In this document: piece by piece, positions 15,988 to 23,157 of the stretch
Position numbering within the stretch: the first letter of the stretch is position 1
Layout of the letters: every line of letters starts with the position of its first letter
DNA from: Adhaeribacter sp.
GTDB taxonomy: Bacteria > Bacteroidota > Bacteroidia > Cytophagales > Hymenobacteraceae
Assembly: GCA_028288395.1 (NCBI GenBank)
Contig: JAQBNV010000161.1
Span: 1 to 26,422, forward strand
DNA length: 26,422 bases
Reading direction: 5' to 3'
Made by a program: the position numbers and the translations under genes
The notes under the pieces: generated by a model
Told to the model about the DNA's origin: nothing
What the model saw: the letters and a program-made list of their open reading frames with translations, nothing else
The model's database searches: none

Positions 15988-16960
15988 TTATTTCAGGAAT
16001 GATAAAAACAAAATCCGTAGGCTTACCAATATTACAATTACCCCTACCATAATCATCAGAGTTTTAACCGGCAGCTTTTTAGATAAATTAGCGGCAATCG
16101 GCGCCGCTATAACGCCTCCCACAATTAGCCCGGCGATTATTTGCCAGAAGCCAATGCCAATCATGGTAAAAAACGTGAGAGAACTGGCAAAGGCAATAAA
16201 AAATTCGGCCAGGTTTACCGAGCCAATCGCAAAACGGGGCGAGCGGCCGCCGGCAATAAGGGTAGACGAAACAATCGGTCCCCAGCCGCCCCCCCCCTAC
16301 CGAATCCATAAAGCCGCCCAAAAGCGCCAAAGGTCCAATCCGGGCCGTTTTTAATTTCTTCCGGCGGGGTTTAAAGGCTTTTCTGATAATAAGCACTCCC
16401 AGCACCAAAGTATAAATTGCCACCAGCGGTTTCACCAGGTAACTGTAAGCCTCCAGGGAGGATAAAACATACGCCCCCAGAATGGCGCCGCATATGCCGG
16501 GAATAAGTAAAAGCCGGAATAATTTTTTATTTACATTTTTTAACTTCAGGTGCATTAACCCGGAGGCGCCACTCGTAAAAATTTCGGACATATGTACACT
16601 GGCACTGGCGGCACCGGGCGGCACCCCCATAGTTAATAAAAAGGTGGTAGAAGTGAGTCCATACGCCATCCCCAAGGCTCCATCTACCATCTGGGCCAGA
16701 AAGCCGCCCAGCACGTATAATAAAAATTCAGTGGTTATATTTTCGTTTAAAAATGCCACCACCTGGTTCCCGCTAATGGGCATGTAAAAAATAAACAGCA
16801 TAACCAGTACCAGGCCTGCAATAATAAACAGCAGCACCAGGTTTTGCTTTTTCATTAAACCGGAACGCGCTTGGTTAGTATCTGCCTGTACTTCGGGTAA
16901 GGCAATACTCGTAACCCTTTCTTCAGAACCTTTAGCTATTCCGGGATTGTCTTTGTTCAT
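15988..16960 (-). pseudogene. TauE/SafE family sulfite/sulfonate permease, frameshifted at a run of nine G
   Basis: The intended protein has about 323 residues and eight membrane segments. The N-terminal half is normal TauE/SafE (LGGFLAQMVDGALGMAYGLTSTTFLL, VHMSEIFTSGASGLMHLKLKNV). At 16289-16297 nine C on the plus strand (nine G in the gene) break the frame after GGFMDSVGGG: as written it goes on as RLGTDCF and stops at 16088. With eight G the reading becomes GGGGWGPIVSSTLIAGGRSP, then VNLAEFFIAFASSLTFFTM and so on to TAA at 15988, exactly the family's second half. The ATG at 16960 lies 7 bp after the DUF2490 stop, so these two form an operon. TauE/SafE proteins move sulfite, sulfonates or other small anions. 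This may be a phase-variable gene, a decayed gene or a sequencing error. Confidence 0.85.
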
Positions 16961-16967
16961 ATAAATA

Positions 16968-17753
16968 TTATCGGGAGAGAATGGAAGGGTCTTTTTTTCT
17001 GAAATCGAGGGTATGAAAGATAAAAAGCCGCAAAGCATGGGTTCTGTAAAAACGATTACCAGCCGGCAATTGCTGAAAAACCTGCATGTAACCTAGCTGG
17101 GCATTTAAATCTTTGGCGAACGGGAATCCAAAACCCGCAAAAAGCCGGTTCTGATCGAAATAATTATAGAGGATCTCTTTCCCGAAATTTACGTGCACCT
17201 CATCGTTCAGTACCAGAAACGGAATGCCCTTTTGGATAACATCTCCTTTTAAAGGGACCATTAAAGCAATCATGTACCGCGCCCGGAAGTTAAAACCATA
17301 GCCTTCCTGCAGTTCGTCGTTGGAAATATGCCGGTTAAAGCGTTCTTCGAGGCGCACCCATTGGTTGGTTTGCAGCTTTTTGCTGCGGCCCGACCAATTT
17401 ATTTGCTGCCAGGGCCGGTGTTCCGGCCGGATAGTGTGTTCGGATTCGGAGGCGGGCCAACTAGAAATATAAGCATAGCCCGCCGTAAAGCGGGTATGAT
17501 CCGAAATATGATAGGTCAATCCAGGGCGTACAATGGTTTGCGCCCAGCGATCTAAAAAATCGTTCCGGCGGGCATGTACGTCTAACCAAAGCGAAAATCT
17601 ATTTGATAAACGGGATTGGTTAAAGTAACCGAGCCAAACCTGCTCCCGATCGGTTAACTGTTTGGTCGGTGCTTGTCCGTAACTGCCACTCAAACCCACA
17701 CCCGCATAGGTAAATACCAGCAATAACCAATAATATACTTTGTTAATAGACAT
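16968..17753 (-). CDS. DUF2490 family outer-membrane protein
   Basis: A 261-residue exported protein with a signal peptide (VYYWLLLVFTYAGVGLSGSYGQA). The mature part alternates hydrophobic and polar residues like a small beta-barrel: EQVWLGYFNQSRLSNRFSLWLDVHAR, RWAQTIVRPGLTYHISDHTRFTAGYAYI, RLEERFNRH, GYGFNFRARYMIAL, LVLNDEVHVNFGKEI and FDQNRLFAGFGFPF. These are the marks of DUF2490, common in Bacteroidota and of unknown function. It ends 7 bp before the TauE/SafE start, so the two are cotranscribed; the barrel may pass the same small anion through the outer membrane, but that is a guess. A strong prx terminator sits immediately upstream, so a promoter must lie within the 75-bp gap or expression depends on read-through. 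Confidence 0.8.
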   Translation of the reverse strand: MSINKVYYWLLLVFTYAGVGLSGSYGQAPTKQLTDREQVWLGYFNQSRLSNRFSLWLDVHARRNDFLDRWAQTIVRPGLTYHISDHTRFTAGYAYISSWPASESEHTIRPEHRPWQQINWSGRSKKLQTNQWVRLEERFNRHISNDELQEGYGFNFRARYMIALMVPLKGDVIQKGIPFLVLNDEVHVNFGKEILYNYFDQNRLFAGFGFPFAKDLNAQLGYMQVFQQLPAGNRFYRTHALRLFIFHTLDFRKKDPSILSR

Positions 17754-17776
17754 ACTAGATTTATTAAGTAATAAAA

Positions 17777-17824
17777 AAACCGGCCAAAGAATAAACCATT
17801 GCTGGTTTAGTCTTTGGCCGGTTT
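17777..17824 (-). terminator. Long intrinsic terminator of the peroxiredoxin gene
   Basis: AAACCGGCCAAAGA pairs perfectly with TCTTTGGCCGGTTT, and inside it TAAACCA pairs with TGGTTTA around TTGC, with one mismatch between the two stems. On the minus strand it is followed by a run of T. It begins 5 bp after the peroxiredoxin stop codon and can also work in the other direction. Confidence 0.9.
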
Positions 17825-17828
17825 CTAA

Positions 17829-18464
17829 TTATAAATTAGGCTGCGGCGTGGTGCGCAGGTAAGGCTTTATAACCGTATGGCCTTTCGGGAATTTAGCCGG
17901 AATATCTTCGTCCTTCACAGCCGGCACAATTACACAATCCTGGCCGTTTTGCCAATCGGCAGGGGTCGCTACGCTGTAGTTAGCTGTTAGCTGCAGAGAA
18001 TCTAACACCCGTAGGATCTCAGCGAAATTACGACCGGTAGAAGCCGGGTAAGTTAACTGTAGTTTAATCTTTTTATCCGGACCAATAATAAATACCGACC
18101 GTACGGTAGCCGTATCGCTGGCATTCGGATGAATCATATCGTAAAGATTCGCTATTGTTTTATCGGGGTCGGCAATCAGCGGAAAATTAACTGTTGTATT
18201 CTGGGTCTCGTTAATATCCTTAATCCAGCCCGCGTGCGAATCGAGCGGATCAACACTAATTGCAATAACCTTCGTCTGGCGTTTATCAAATTCTCCTTTT
18301 ATTCGGGCCACCGCACCGAGTTCGGTCGTACACACAGGCGTATAATCACGCGGATGCGAGAAGAAAACTGCCCAGTTATTCCCACTCCATTCGTGAAAAT
18401 TAATGGTACCTTCTGAGGTCTCAGCGGTAAAATCGGGTGCTATATCGCCTAATCTTAATGTCAT
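17829..18464 (-). CDS. 1-Cys peroxiredoxin (Prx6 type)
   Basis: A 211-residue thiol peroxidase. The active site PRDYTPVCTTE carries the peroxidatic Cys45 with P38 and T42 of the PxxxTxxC motif; Arg122 in TATVRSVFIIG completes the site. The long C-terminal arm with VATPADWQNGQDCVIVP and FPKGHTVIKPYLR is typical of the Prx6 group, which lacks a resolving cysteine and uses an outside thiol to reduce the sulfenic acid. It removes hydrogen peroxide and alkyl peroxides in the cytoplasm. Own terminator downstream. An AT-only dyad AATTTATT-N4-AATAAATT (18506-18525) lies about 40 bp before the start and might be an operator. The tRNA-Cys-like gene lies next upstream on the same strand. Confidence 0.95.
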   Translation of the reverse strand: MTLRLGDIAPDFTAETSEGTINFHEWSGNNWAVFFSHPRDYTPVCTTELGAVARIKGEFDKRQTKVIAISVDPLDSHAGWIKDINETQNTTVNFPLIADPDKTIANLYDMIHPNASDTATVRSVFIIGPDKKIKLQLTYPASTGRNFAEILRVLDSLQLTANYSVATPADWQNGQDCVIVPAVKDEDIPAKFPKGHTVIKPYLRTTPQPNL

Positions 18465-18539
18465 AACATTATATATTTTAAGGTTTGAATTAATTATTAA
18501 ACTTAAATTTATTTATTAATAAATTAAAAACCAAAGCAG

Positions 18540-18609
18540 CGCCGTGAGCGGATTCGAACCGCTGTAGAAGGTCTTGCGGACCTACGCCTCTCCTCTCGGC
18601 CACTACGGC
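18540..18609 (-). tRNA. tRNA-Cys(GCA)-like gene with irregular features
   Basis: The minus strand folds as a cloverleaf: acceptor GCCGTAG, D arm GCCGAGAGGAGAGGC, anticodon arm TAGGT-CCGCAAG-ACCTT, variable CTAC and a perfect T arm AGCGG-TTCGAAT-CCGCT. The anticodon reads GCA (Cys), and the layout matches Bacteroidota tRNA-Cys. Irregular points: position 33 is C rather than U; the 3' acceptor strand reads CACGGC where CTACGGC would pair, leaving one base bulged; the discriminator is G rather than the U that CysRS prefers; the top pair of the anticodon stem is a mismatch; CCA is not encoded. It begins 5 bp after the stop codon of the unknown gene and may be cotranscribed with it. It could be a functional odd tRNA or a decaying copy. 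Confidence 0.65.
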
Positions 18610-18614
18610 TATTT

Positions 18615-19172
18615 TTACCCAGCCAACTTTTGCCGCTGAACGTTCCGGTGCCGTCGCTGCAACACCGTGAAAACATAATCGGTAGGCCGGATATTTTCCA
18701 GAATAATACTTAACTCCTGTTCTAAAGCCGCCATATCTGCCACCTTCAGCTTAACCTTCAGAATATTCTTTTCCAGGTCGGCGGTAGACCGATGGTGCAA
18801 GAATAAGCTCTTTTGCTTTAAGGTAGCCGTAAAAATCGAGAAAGCCTCTGCGGAACCAGGCAACCGGAACGACAGTTCTTCGCCCATGTCTATTCCGATT
18901 AAGGCAGGCTCGGCTCCACCCAAACCGTTGCCTGCCCGCACGATCCGTTTACGGATAAACTGATCCAGCGCCACCACATTGCGGACCTGGTTCCGGAAGG
19001 AGGTTTTCATTTCTTCCATTTCTTTCAGCTGAAATCTGGTAATGAGAAAAAAGGAATTATCGGCCGGCGCACCCGCTGGCTGACCGGCACTCCGGGTATT
19101 AAGGGACCAGTTGCCGGTAAATGTTTCCGGATTGGAAATAGATAACGATTGATTATTCAGGGGCACATTCAT
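18615..19172 (-). CDS. Hypothetical protein, 185 residues
   Basis: I do not recognise this protein. It is soluble and has no signal peptide or membrane segment. The sequence is mixed: a Ser/Asn-rich start (LNNQSLSISNPETFTGNW), a strand SFFLITRFQLKEMEEM, a basic helix FRNQVRNVVALDQFIRKRIVR, a middle EPALIGIDMGEELSFRLPG, then ILKVKLKVADMAALEQELSIILENIRP and a basic tail VLQRRHRNVQRQKLAG. Codon use matches the genome and the frame is long and clean, so it is a real gene. It lies 142 bp downstream of the TonB receptor on the same strand and ends 5 bp before the tRNA-Cys-like gene. Whether it belongs to the receptor's transcript is open. Confidence 0.7.
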   Translation of the reverse strand: MNVPLNNQSLSISNPETFTGNWSLNTRSAGQPAGAPADNSFFLITRFQLKEMEEMKTSFRNQVRNVVALDQFIRKRIVRAGNGLGGAEPALIGIDMGEELSFRLPGSAEAFSIFTATLKQKSLFLHHRSTADLEKNILKVKLKVADMAALEQELSIILENIRPTDYVFTVLQRRHRNVQRQKLAG

Positions 19173-19314
19173 GTTGCTGACTTTAACTTATAAAAATTCG
19201 CTTTTGTACTACCGGCCTTTTTTTATAAGCTATTGCCGGTTTTAGCCCTGGGGCCTACACATGTCGTCGGTACACATTGTTTTGTTACTTTAGATAAATA
19301 TTAAATATTAAACG

Positions 19315-22218
19315 TTATTTGTTCAGCAGGCCCTCTACGGTAATGGCTACATAGTATAATGCGCCAATGGTAGGGCCAGCAGCGTATTGTATATAACGCT
19401 GGTTAAAAATATTAGTACCCCCTACTTTTATCGCCGTTTTGCGGGCCGGCATCCGGTAAGTGGCCTGGGCATCAAAAGTATGATAAGCCGGAATCGAGCC
19501 GTTGGCTAAAGTACTTTCCCATAAAAATGAATTCTGCCACCGCCATACCAGGTTAAAACCTACATTTTTAATTACTTCGCGGTTTGCAACCGACAGGTTG
19601 GTGGTCCAGGTAGGGGTATTAAAACCCGTAACAAAGATATCGGCCTGTTTATTCTCTGATATATTATTGTAGTTTACGTTACCCGCTACGGCAAATTTGC
19701 GGTAAAAATTATACGTTAAACCTAAAGCTGATCCGTAGTTATTATACTTGTTTCTGGCATTGGTATAAACGCGGTACCGGGTTTGCTGGGCCGATCGGTT
19801 AGCCGCCAGCGAAGCAATAACGGCCTCGTCGGTGCCAACCTGCGCCTGCAAGGCAGGGTCAGTTTTGGTATAAGGTACTGCTACTTCTACCTGGCCCAGA
19901 AAGCCATCGTATTCATTTGCGTAGGCATCAATATCCAATATTAATTTATTTTCCAGCCAGGTACCTTTATAGCCTATCTCAAAAGAGTTTATCCGCTCGG
20001 GCCGGGTGGCCGAAAGATTGGTGGACTGGAGTAAAGCACGGTTTTTTAACGCGGCTTCGGTGGCATTGGCGGCTTTGCCATTAGCTACCTCTTTGTTTAC
20101 AGCGGCATTAAAAGTATTTATAGAAGCTTGGGTATAAGAATTATCCAAGTAATTAAGGCCTTCGTTGATGTAGCTTAAGCCCCCTACCCGCCGAACATTG
20201 CCATTATTTACGTAAGAAATTGCTTCGAATAACGCCGGAAAGCGGAAACCATTCTGGAAGGAGGCCCGGAAATTATGGTTCTGGGCCACGGTATAAACCG
20301 CTGCAATGCGGGGATTAGGTTTAGGCGCAAATTCCGGATTGTAATCTAAGCGCAGCGAACCAAACAGCTTCAGCTTATCCTGGAAAAAGGTTTTAGTAAC
20401 CTGGGTAAAACCACCGAACTTTTTGTAATAGACGTTATCTCCGCCGGGTTGGGTTCTCTCGGAAATGGGCCGCGAAAAATCCACAAAATTATTACCATCC
20501 GGTATTACTTCGTATACCCGGGCATCTACACCCACCAGAAAATTAGCAAATTTAATGCGGTCACTAAAGTCCCACTGCGCTTCGGTGTGATACATCCGGC
20601 TCTCCTGCTTCAGCCAGGCGCCGCCGGTAGCCGGTGCCCCCGCCACTACTTTGGCATGATCCCAATTGTTAATTTTCCGGATGGTATTTTTCAAGTCTTC
20701 GAAAGCCTGGGTACCGGGCTCTACCCGGCTCTGGTCGGCTACCTGACGGGCCAGCTGCATGGCAGTAGCCAGATCGGTGCCTTTATTCAGTTCGCTCTGC
20801 AAAGAAGATTTAAATTTATTTCCCCACTCGGCATTTGAACCGCCGCTGGAAATTTCCAGGTTGTCTACCATGGGTTTCAGGTTATAAGAATCACCGGTAT
20901 TTTCAAGGGAAGCATACGCCCGGATAAAATAATTAGATCCTTTCAGCTCGACATGATGGTTCTGCACCACCACATTATCTAGTTGTACTTTATTACCCCG
21001 CTGAAAAACGCCGTCCATTTTACCCACCCGGTAGCCATAAGAAAGCTCTGCCTTTTCGCCAAGTCGGTAATGCAAGGCCGCATCAAATTTCAGGTTATCT
21101 ACATGAGGACTTACCACATCTTTTTCCCAATAGCCGGTTCTTCTTAACAGGAAAGACTGATTGGGCCTATTATTGTAAGTAATACCGCTGATGGTTACCG
21201 GATTAGCGCCGGCATCATCGCCGTATTTATTCCAGGCATCGTAAGCCGGATTATTCGTCCCAGCCAATTCGGGATACAATGGGTTGGCGGTGCTCAGGTT
21301 ATTCGGGTTCTGGTCAGTGGTAGAACTGCCGCGCCAGTCGGTGCCCCGCATGTAGCTGGCGTTTATTTTAAAAGCCCATTTATCGTTGAAAGCTTTGGCG
21401 TAGCGAATGGCGGTTTCCGTTAAAATACTCGGATCGTAATCGCGGCCATCCACGTGATTTATCCCGGTTTTCTGATAGAGACTCAGGCCTTGGTGCAGGA
21501 ACGGACTTTTGGTAATCAGGTTGGCCATGCCATTGATGGCGTTCATGCCGTACAAAGCCGAAGCGGCACCTGGCGTTATTTCTACGCTGGCAATATCCAG
21601 TTCCGTGGGGCCAATGGCGTTACCCAAAGGCACTCCTAACGTAGCCGCCTGCATATCAATGCCGTCTACCAGTTGCATAAACCGAAAGTTGTTCGGGATA
21701 TTAAAGCCACGGGTATTGGGTACTTTAAAGGTCAGGCTGGAGGTAGTCATCTGCACCCCTTTTACATTTTCGAGCGCATCGTAAAAGCTGGGAGCCGCCG
21801 TTTCCCGGATAGCCCGGATATCGAGCTTTTCGATGGCAACCGGCGATTTCAAGATACTTTCTTCTACCCGCGAGGCCATAACCACTACCTCTTTGCCGAG
21901 ATAATTCTGGGTATTCAGGGCAATATTTACTTTAGCGCCTACGCCATCTACCCTAAATTCCTGGGTTTCGAAACCAACCGACGAAAAGATTAAGGTAAAC
22001 GGAAAACTAAATTTTGTTTTAAAAACAAACTCTCCGTTGTTATTTGTAATGGTACCGGCTACCCCGCCTTTTACATATACACTAACTCCGGGCAAAGGCA
22101 CTTTTGATTCCTGATCCGTTACCTGGCCGGTTATCTGCACAATATTTGTTTCCTGAGCTTGTAAAGAAAACAGTGGGAATAACACCCCAATATAAATAAG
22201 TAATAAAAATCTTTTCAT
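19315..22218 (-). CDS. TonB-dependent outer-membrane receptor with carboxypeptidase-regulatory-like domain
   Basis: A 967-residue receptor. Residues 1-21 are a signal peptide (MKRFLLLIYIGVLFPLFSLQA). A CarboxypepD_reg-like domain (ITGQVTDQESKVPLPGVSVYVKGG to about 110) is followed by the plug (VEESILKSPVAIEKLDI, LENVKGVQMTTSSL, TRGFN, VEITPGAASALYGMNAINGMANLITK) and a 22-strand-type barrel to the C-terminus (YYVAITVEGLLNK). It has no SusD partner, so it is not a glycan-uptake pair; such lone receptors import siderophores, cobalamin or small organic ligands. A cysteine-rich 29-codon leader ORF ends 37 bp before its ATG and a perfect dyad lies upstream of that. An Rrf2 regulator and TauE/SafE permease nearby hint at a sulfur compound as ligand. 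That is an inference. Confidence 0.93.
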   Translation of the reverse strand: MKRFLLLIYIGVLFPLFSLQAQETNIVQITGQVTDQESKVPLPGVSVYVKGGVAGTITNNNGEFVFKTKFSFPFTLIFSSVGFETQEFRVDGVGAKVNIALNTQNYLGKEVVVMASRVEESILKSPVAIEKLDIRAIRETAAPSFYDALENVKGVQMTTSSLTFKVPNTRGFNIPNNFRFMQLVDGIDMQAATLGVPLGNAIGPTELDIASVEITPGAASALYGMNAINGMANLITKSPFLHQGLSLYQKTGINHVDGRDYDPSILTETAIRYAKAFNDKWAFKINASYMRGTDWRGSSTTDQNPNNLSTANPLYPELAGTNNPAYDAWNKYGDDAGANPVTISGITYNNRPNQSFLLRRTGYWEKDVVSPHVDNLKFDAALHYRLGEKAELSYGYRVGKMDGVFQRGNKVQLDNVVVQNHHVELKGSNYFIRAYASLENTGDSYNLKPMVDNLEISSGGSNAEWGNKFKSSLQSELNKGTDLATAMQLARQVADQSRVEPGTQAFEDLKNTIRKINNWDHAKVVAGAPATGGAWLKQESRMYHTEAQWDFSDRIKFANFLVGVDARVYEVIPDGNNFVDFSRPISERTQPGGDNVYYKKFGGFTQVTKTFFQDKLKLFGSLRLDYNPEFAPKPNPRIAAVYTVAQNHNFRASFQNGFRFPALFEAISYVNNGNVRRVGGLSYINEGLNYLDNSYTQASINTFNAAVNKEVANGKAANATEAALKNRALLQSTNLSATRPERINSFEIGYKGTWLENKLILDIDAYANEYDGFLGQVEVAVPYTKTDPALQAQVGTDEAVIASLAANRSAQQTRYRVYTNARNKYNNYGSALGLTYNFYRKFAVAGNVNYNNISENKQADIFVTGFNTPTWTTNLSVANREVIKNVGFNLVWRWQNSFLWESTLANGSIPAYHTFDAQATYRMPARKTAIKVGGTNIFNQRYIQYAAGPTIGALYYVAITVEGLLNK

Positions 22219-22255
22219 GTTAAATATTAAATAAAAAAACGCAAATAGAATCTGA

Positions 22256-22345
22256 CTATAAAGCTAAACAGCAGCTACAACAGCGATGTTGTAGGAAGTG
22301 GGCCGGGCAACAAAGCATACAGATGTTTAAAGCAATTTTTTTCAT
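22256..22345 (-). CDS. Cysteine-rich leader peptide, 29 residues
   Basis: ATG at 22345, TAG at 22256-22258; too short for usual gene calling. It begins MKKIALNICMLCCPAH and ends HRCCSCCLAL: seven of 29 residues are cysteine (positions 9, 12, 13, 22, 23, 25, 26), about twenty times the usual frequency. It lies on the receptor strand, 37 nt before the receptor ATG. The Cys22-Cys23 codons form one arm of a hairpin (CTACAAC/GTTGTAG, 22275-22294), so ribosome stalling on Cys codons would change the RNA fold. Amino-acid-rich leaders of this type control biosynthesis or uptake by attenuation. I translated it by hand. Chance occurrence cannot be excluded without comparison. Confidence 0.65.
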   Translation of the reverse strand: MKKIALNICMLCCPAHFLQHRCCSCCLAL

Positions 22346-22387
22346 GAAAAAATAAATCATTTTAACCAGGACAAATGTTAATTTTAG

Positions 22388-22412
22388 TTTGTCTATAGAA
22401 TAAGTAGACAAA
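22388..22412 (-). promoter_or_regulatory. Putative operator dyad upstream of the leader/TonB receptor
   Basis: TTTGTCTA and TAGACAAA form a perfect 8-bp inverted repeat with a 9-bp spacer, 43 bp upstream of the leader start codon, where an operator would lie. The nearby Rrf2 protein is a natural candidate to bind it; that is inferred from proximity only. Confidence 0.5.
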
Positions 22413-22704
22413 TAAAGTTGGATTTTACGAAATCGCCAAAGCTTTAGCTATTTAATTTGATTAAATATTAAATTAAATTTATAAATGATTAATAACCAGA
22501 CGTTTGGGTTAATTATTAGAAACAATATTTATGCCGGCAGATTACCTGTTTAGTGAAATGACATCCCAAATGCAGAATACATAACAAATATTACCCGGAA
22601 GTTCTCCGGCAGCAATATAGAAGTGGATTTAAATAGGGTAATAAATAGCCAATCGCGGCAAAACAAGCAGACTTAGCTTGCAATTGGCGGGCCTAAAAGC
22701 AACC
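22413..22704. other. Rest of the intergenic region between rrf2 and the leader/TonB receptor
   Basis: Very AT-rich, with a second weaker dyad ATTTAATTT-N11-AAATTAAAT at 22450-22478. I see no ORF of note on either strand. It must hold the promoter of the leader/receptor transcript. Confidence 0.45.
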
Positions 22705-23145
22705 CTAAACAGGGTCTTCGTTTAAGAGAACTGTTATCTTCTGTAAATCGGAGAGATAAGTCGTATCCAGGATAGCCGCCGTGGCATCACGCACTTTTTT
22801 CATGACCAACCGGATTTCGCAGGTTTCTTCATCCAGGCACTCGTCGCATTTACGGTAATACAAATGGCTCACGCACGGAATAGCGGCCAAAGGGCCATCA
22901 ATCATCCGGATAATATTACCTATAGATATTTGACTGGGATTTTTTGCTAAAGTATAGCCGCCGTTTTTACCCCGGGTGCTTTGCAGCACGCCCTGGGTTT
23001 TCAGATCTACCAGTATAGCTTCTAAGAATTTGCGCGGTATGCGTTCTTGCGTAGCGATTTCGGATATAAGAACCAGACCATTATCAGCTTTCTTAGTTAG
23101 ATACAACAGCGCTTTTAGGGCGTATTTTGCCTTTTTAGAAAGCAT
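22705..23145 (-). CDS. Rrf2 family transcriptional regulator
   Basis: A 146-residue winged helix-turn-helix protein. The N-terminus LSKKAKYALKALLYLTKK, the recognition region ISEIATQERIPRKFLEAILVDLKTQGVLQSTRGKNGGYTLAK and the following IGNIIRMIDGPLAAIPC are classic Rrf2. Four cysteines (91, 100, 103, 109; spacing C-x8-C-x2-C-x5-C) lie where IscR and NsrR bind an iron-sulfur cluster, so it may sense Fe-S status, redox or sulfur supply; CymR-type members instead sense cysteine metabolism. The spacing is not that of IscR. It starts 12 bp after the dnaA stop codon and so is probably read from the dnaA transcript. The cysteine-rich leader and TonB receptor lie next downstream. Confidence 0.9.
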   Translation of the reverse strand: MLSKKAKYALKALLYLTKKADNGLVLISEIATQERIPRKFLEAILVDLKTQGVLQSTRGKNGGYTLAKNPSQISIGNIIRMIDGPLAAIPCVSHLYYRKCDECLDEETCEIRLVMKKVRDATAAILDTTYLSDLQKITVLLNEDPV

Positions 23146-23157
23146 ACCATTTTGCCG

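Noticed and set aside
16968..17038. Longer start of the TauE/SafE permease at 17038
   Set aside because: It would overlap the DUF2490 coding end by about 70 bp and add a non-membrane stretch; the ATG at 16960, 7 bp after the DUF2490 stop, fits better.
18540..18609. Reading the tRNA as Ser or Leu type
   Set aside because: The variable arm is only four bases and the anticodon loop reads GCA, so class II tRNAs are excluded.
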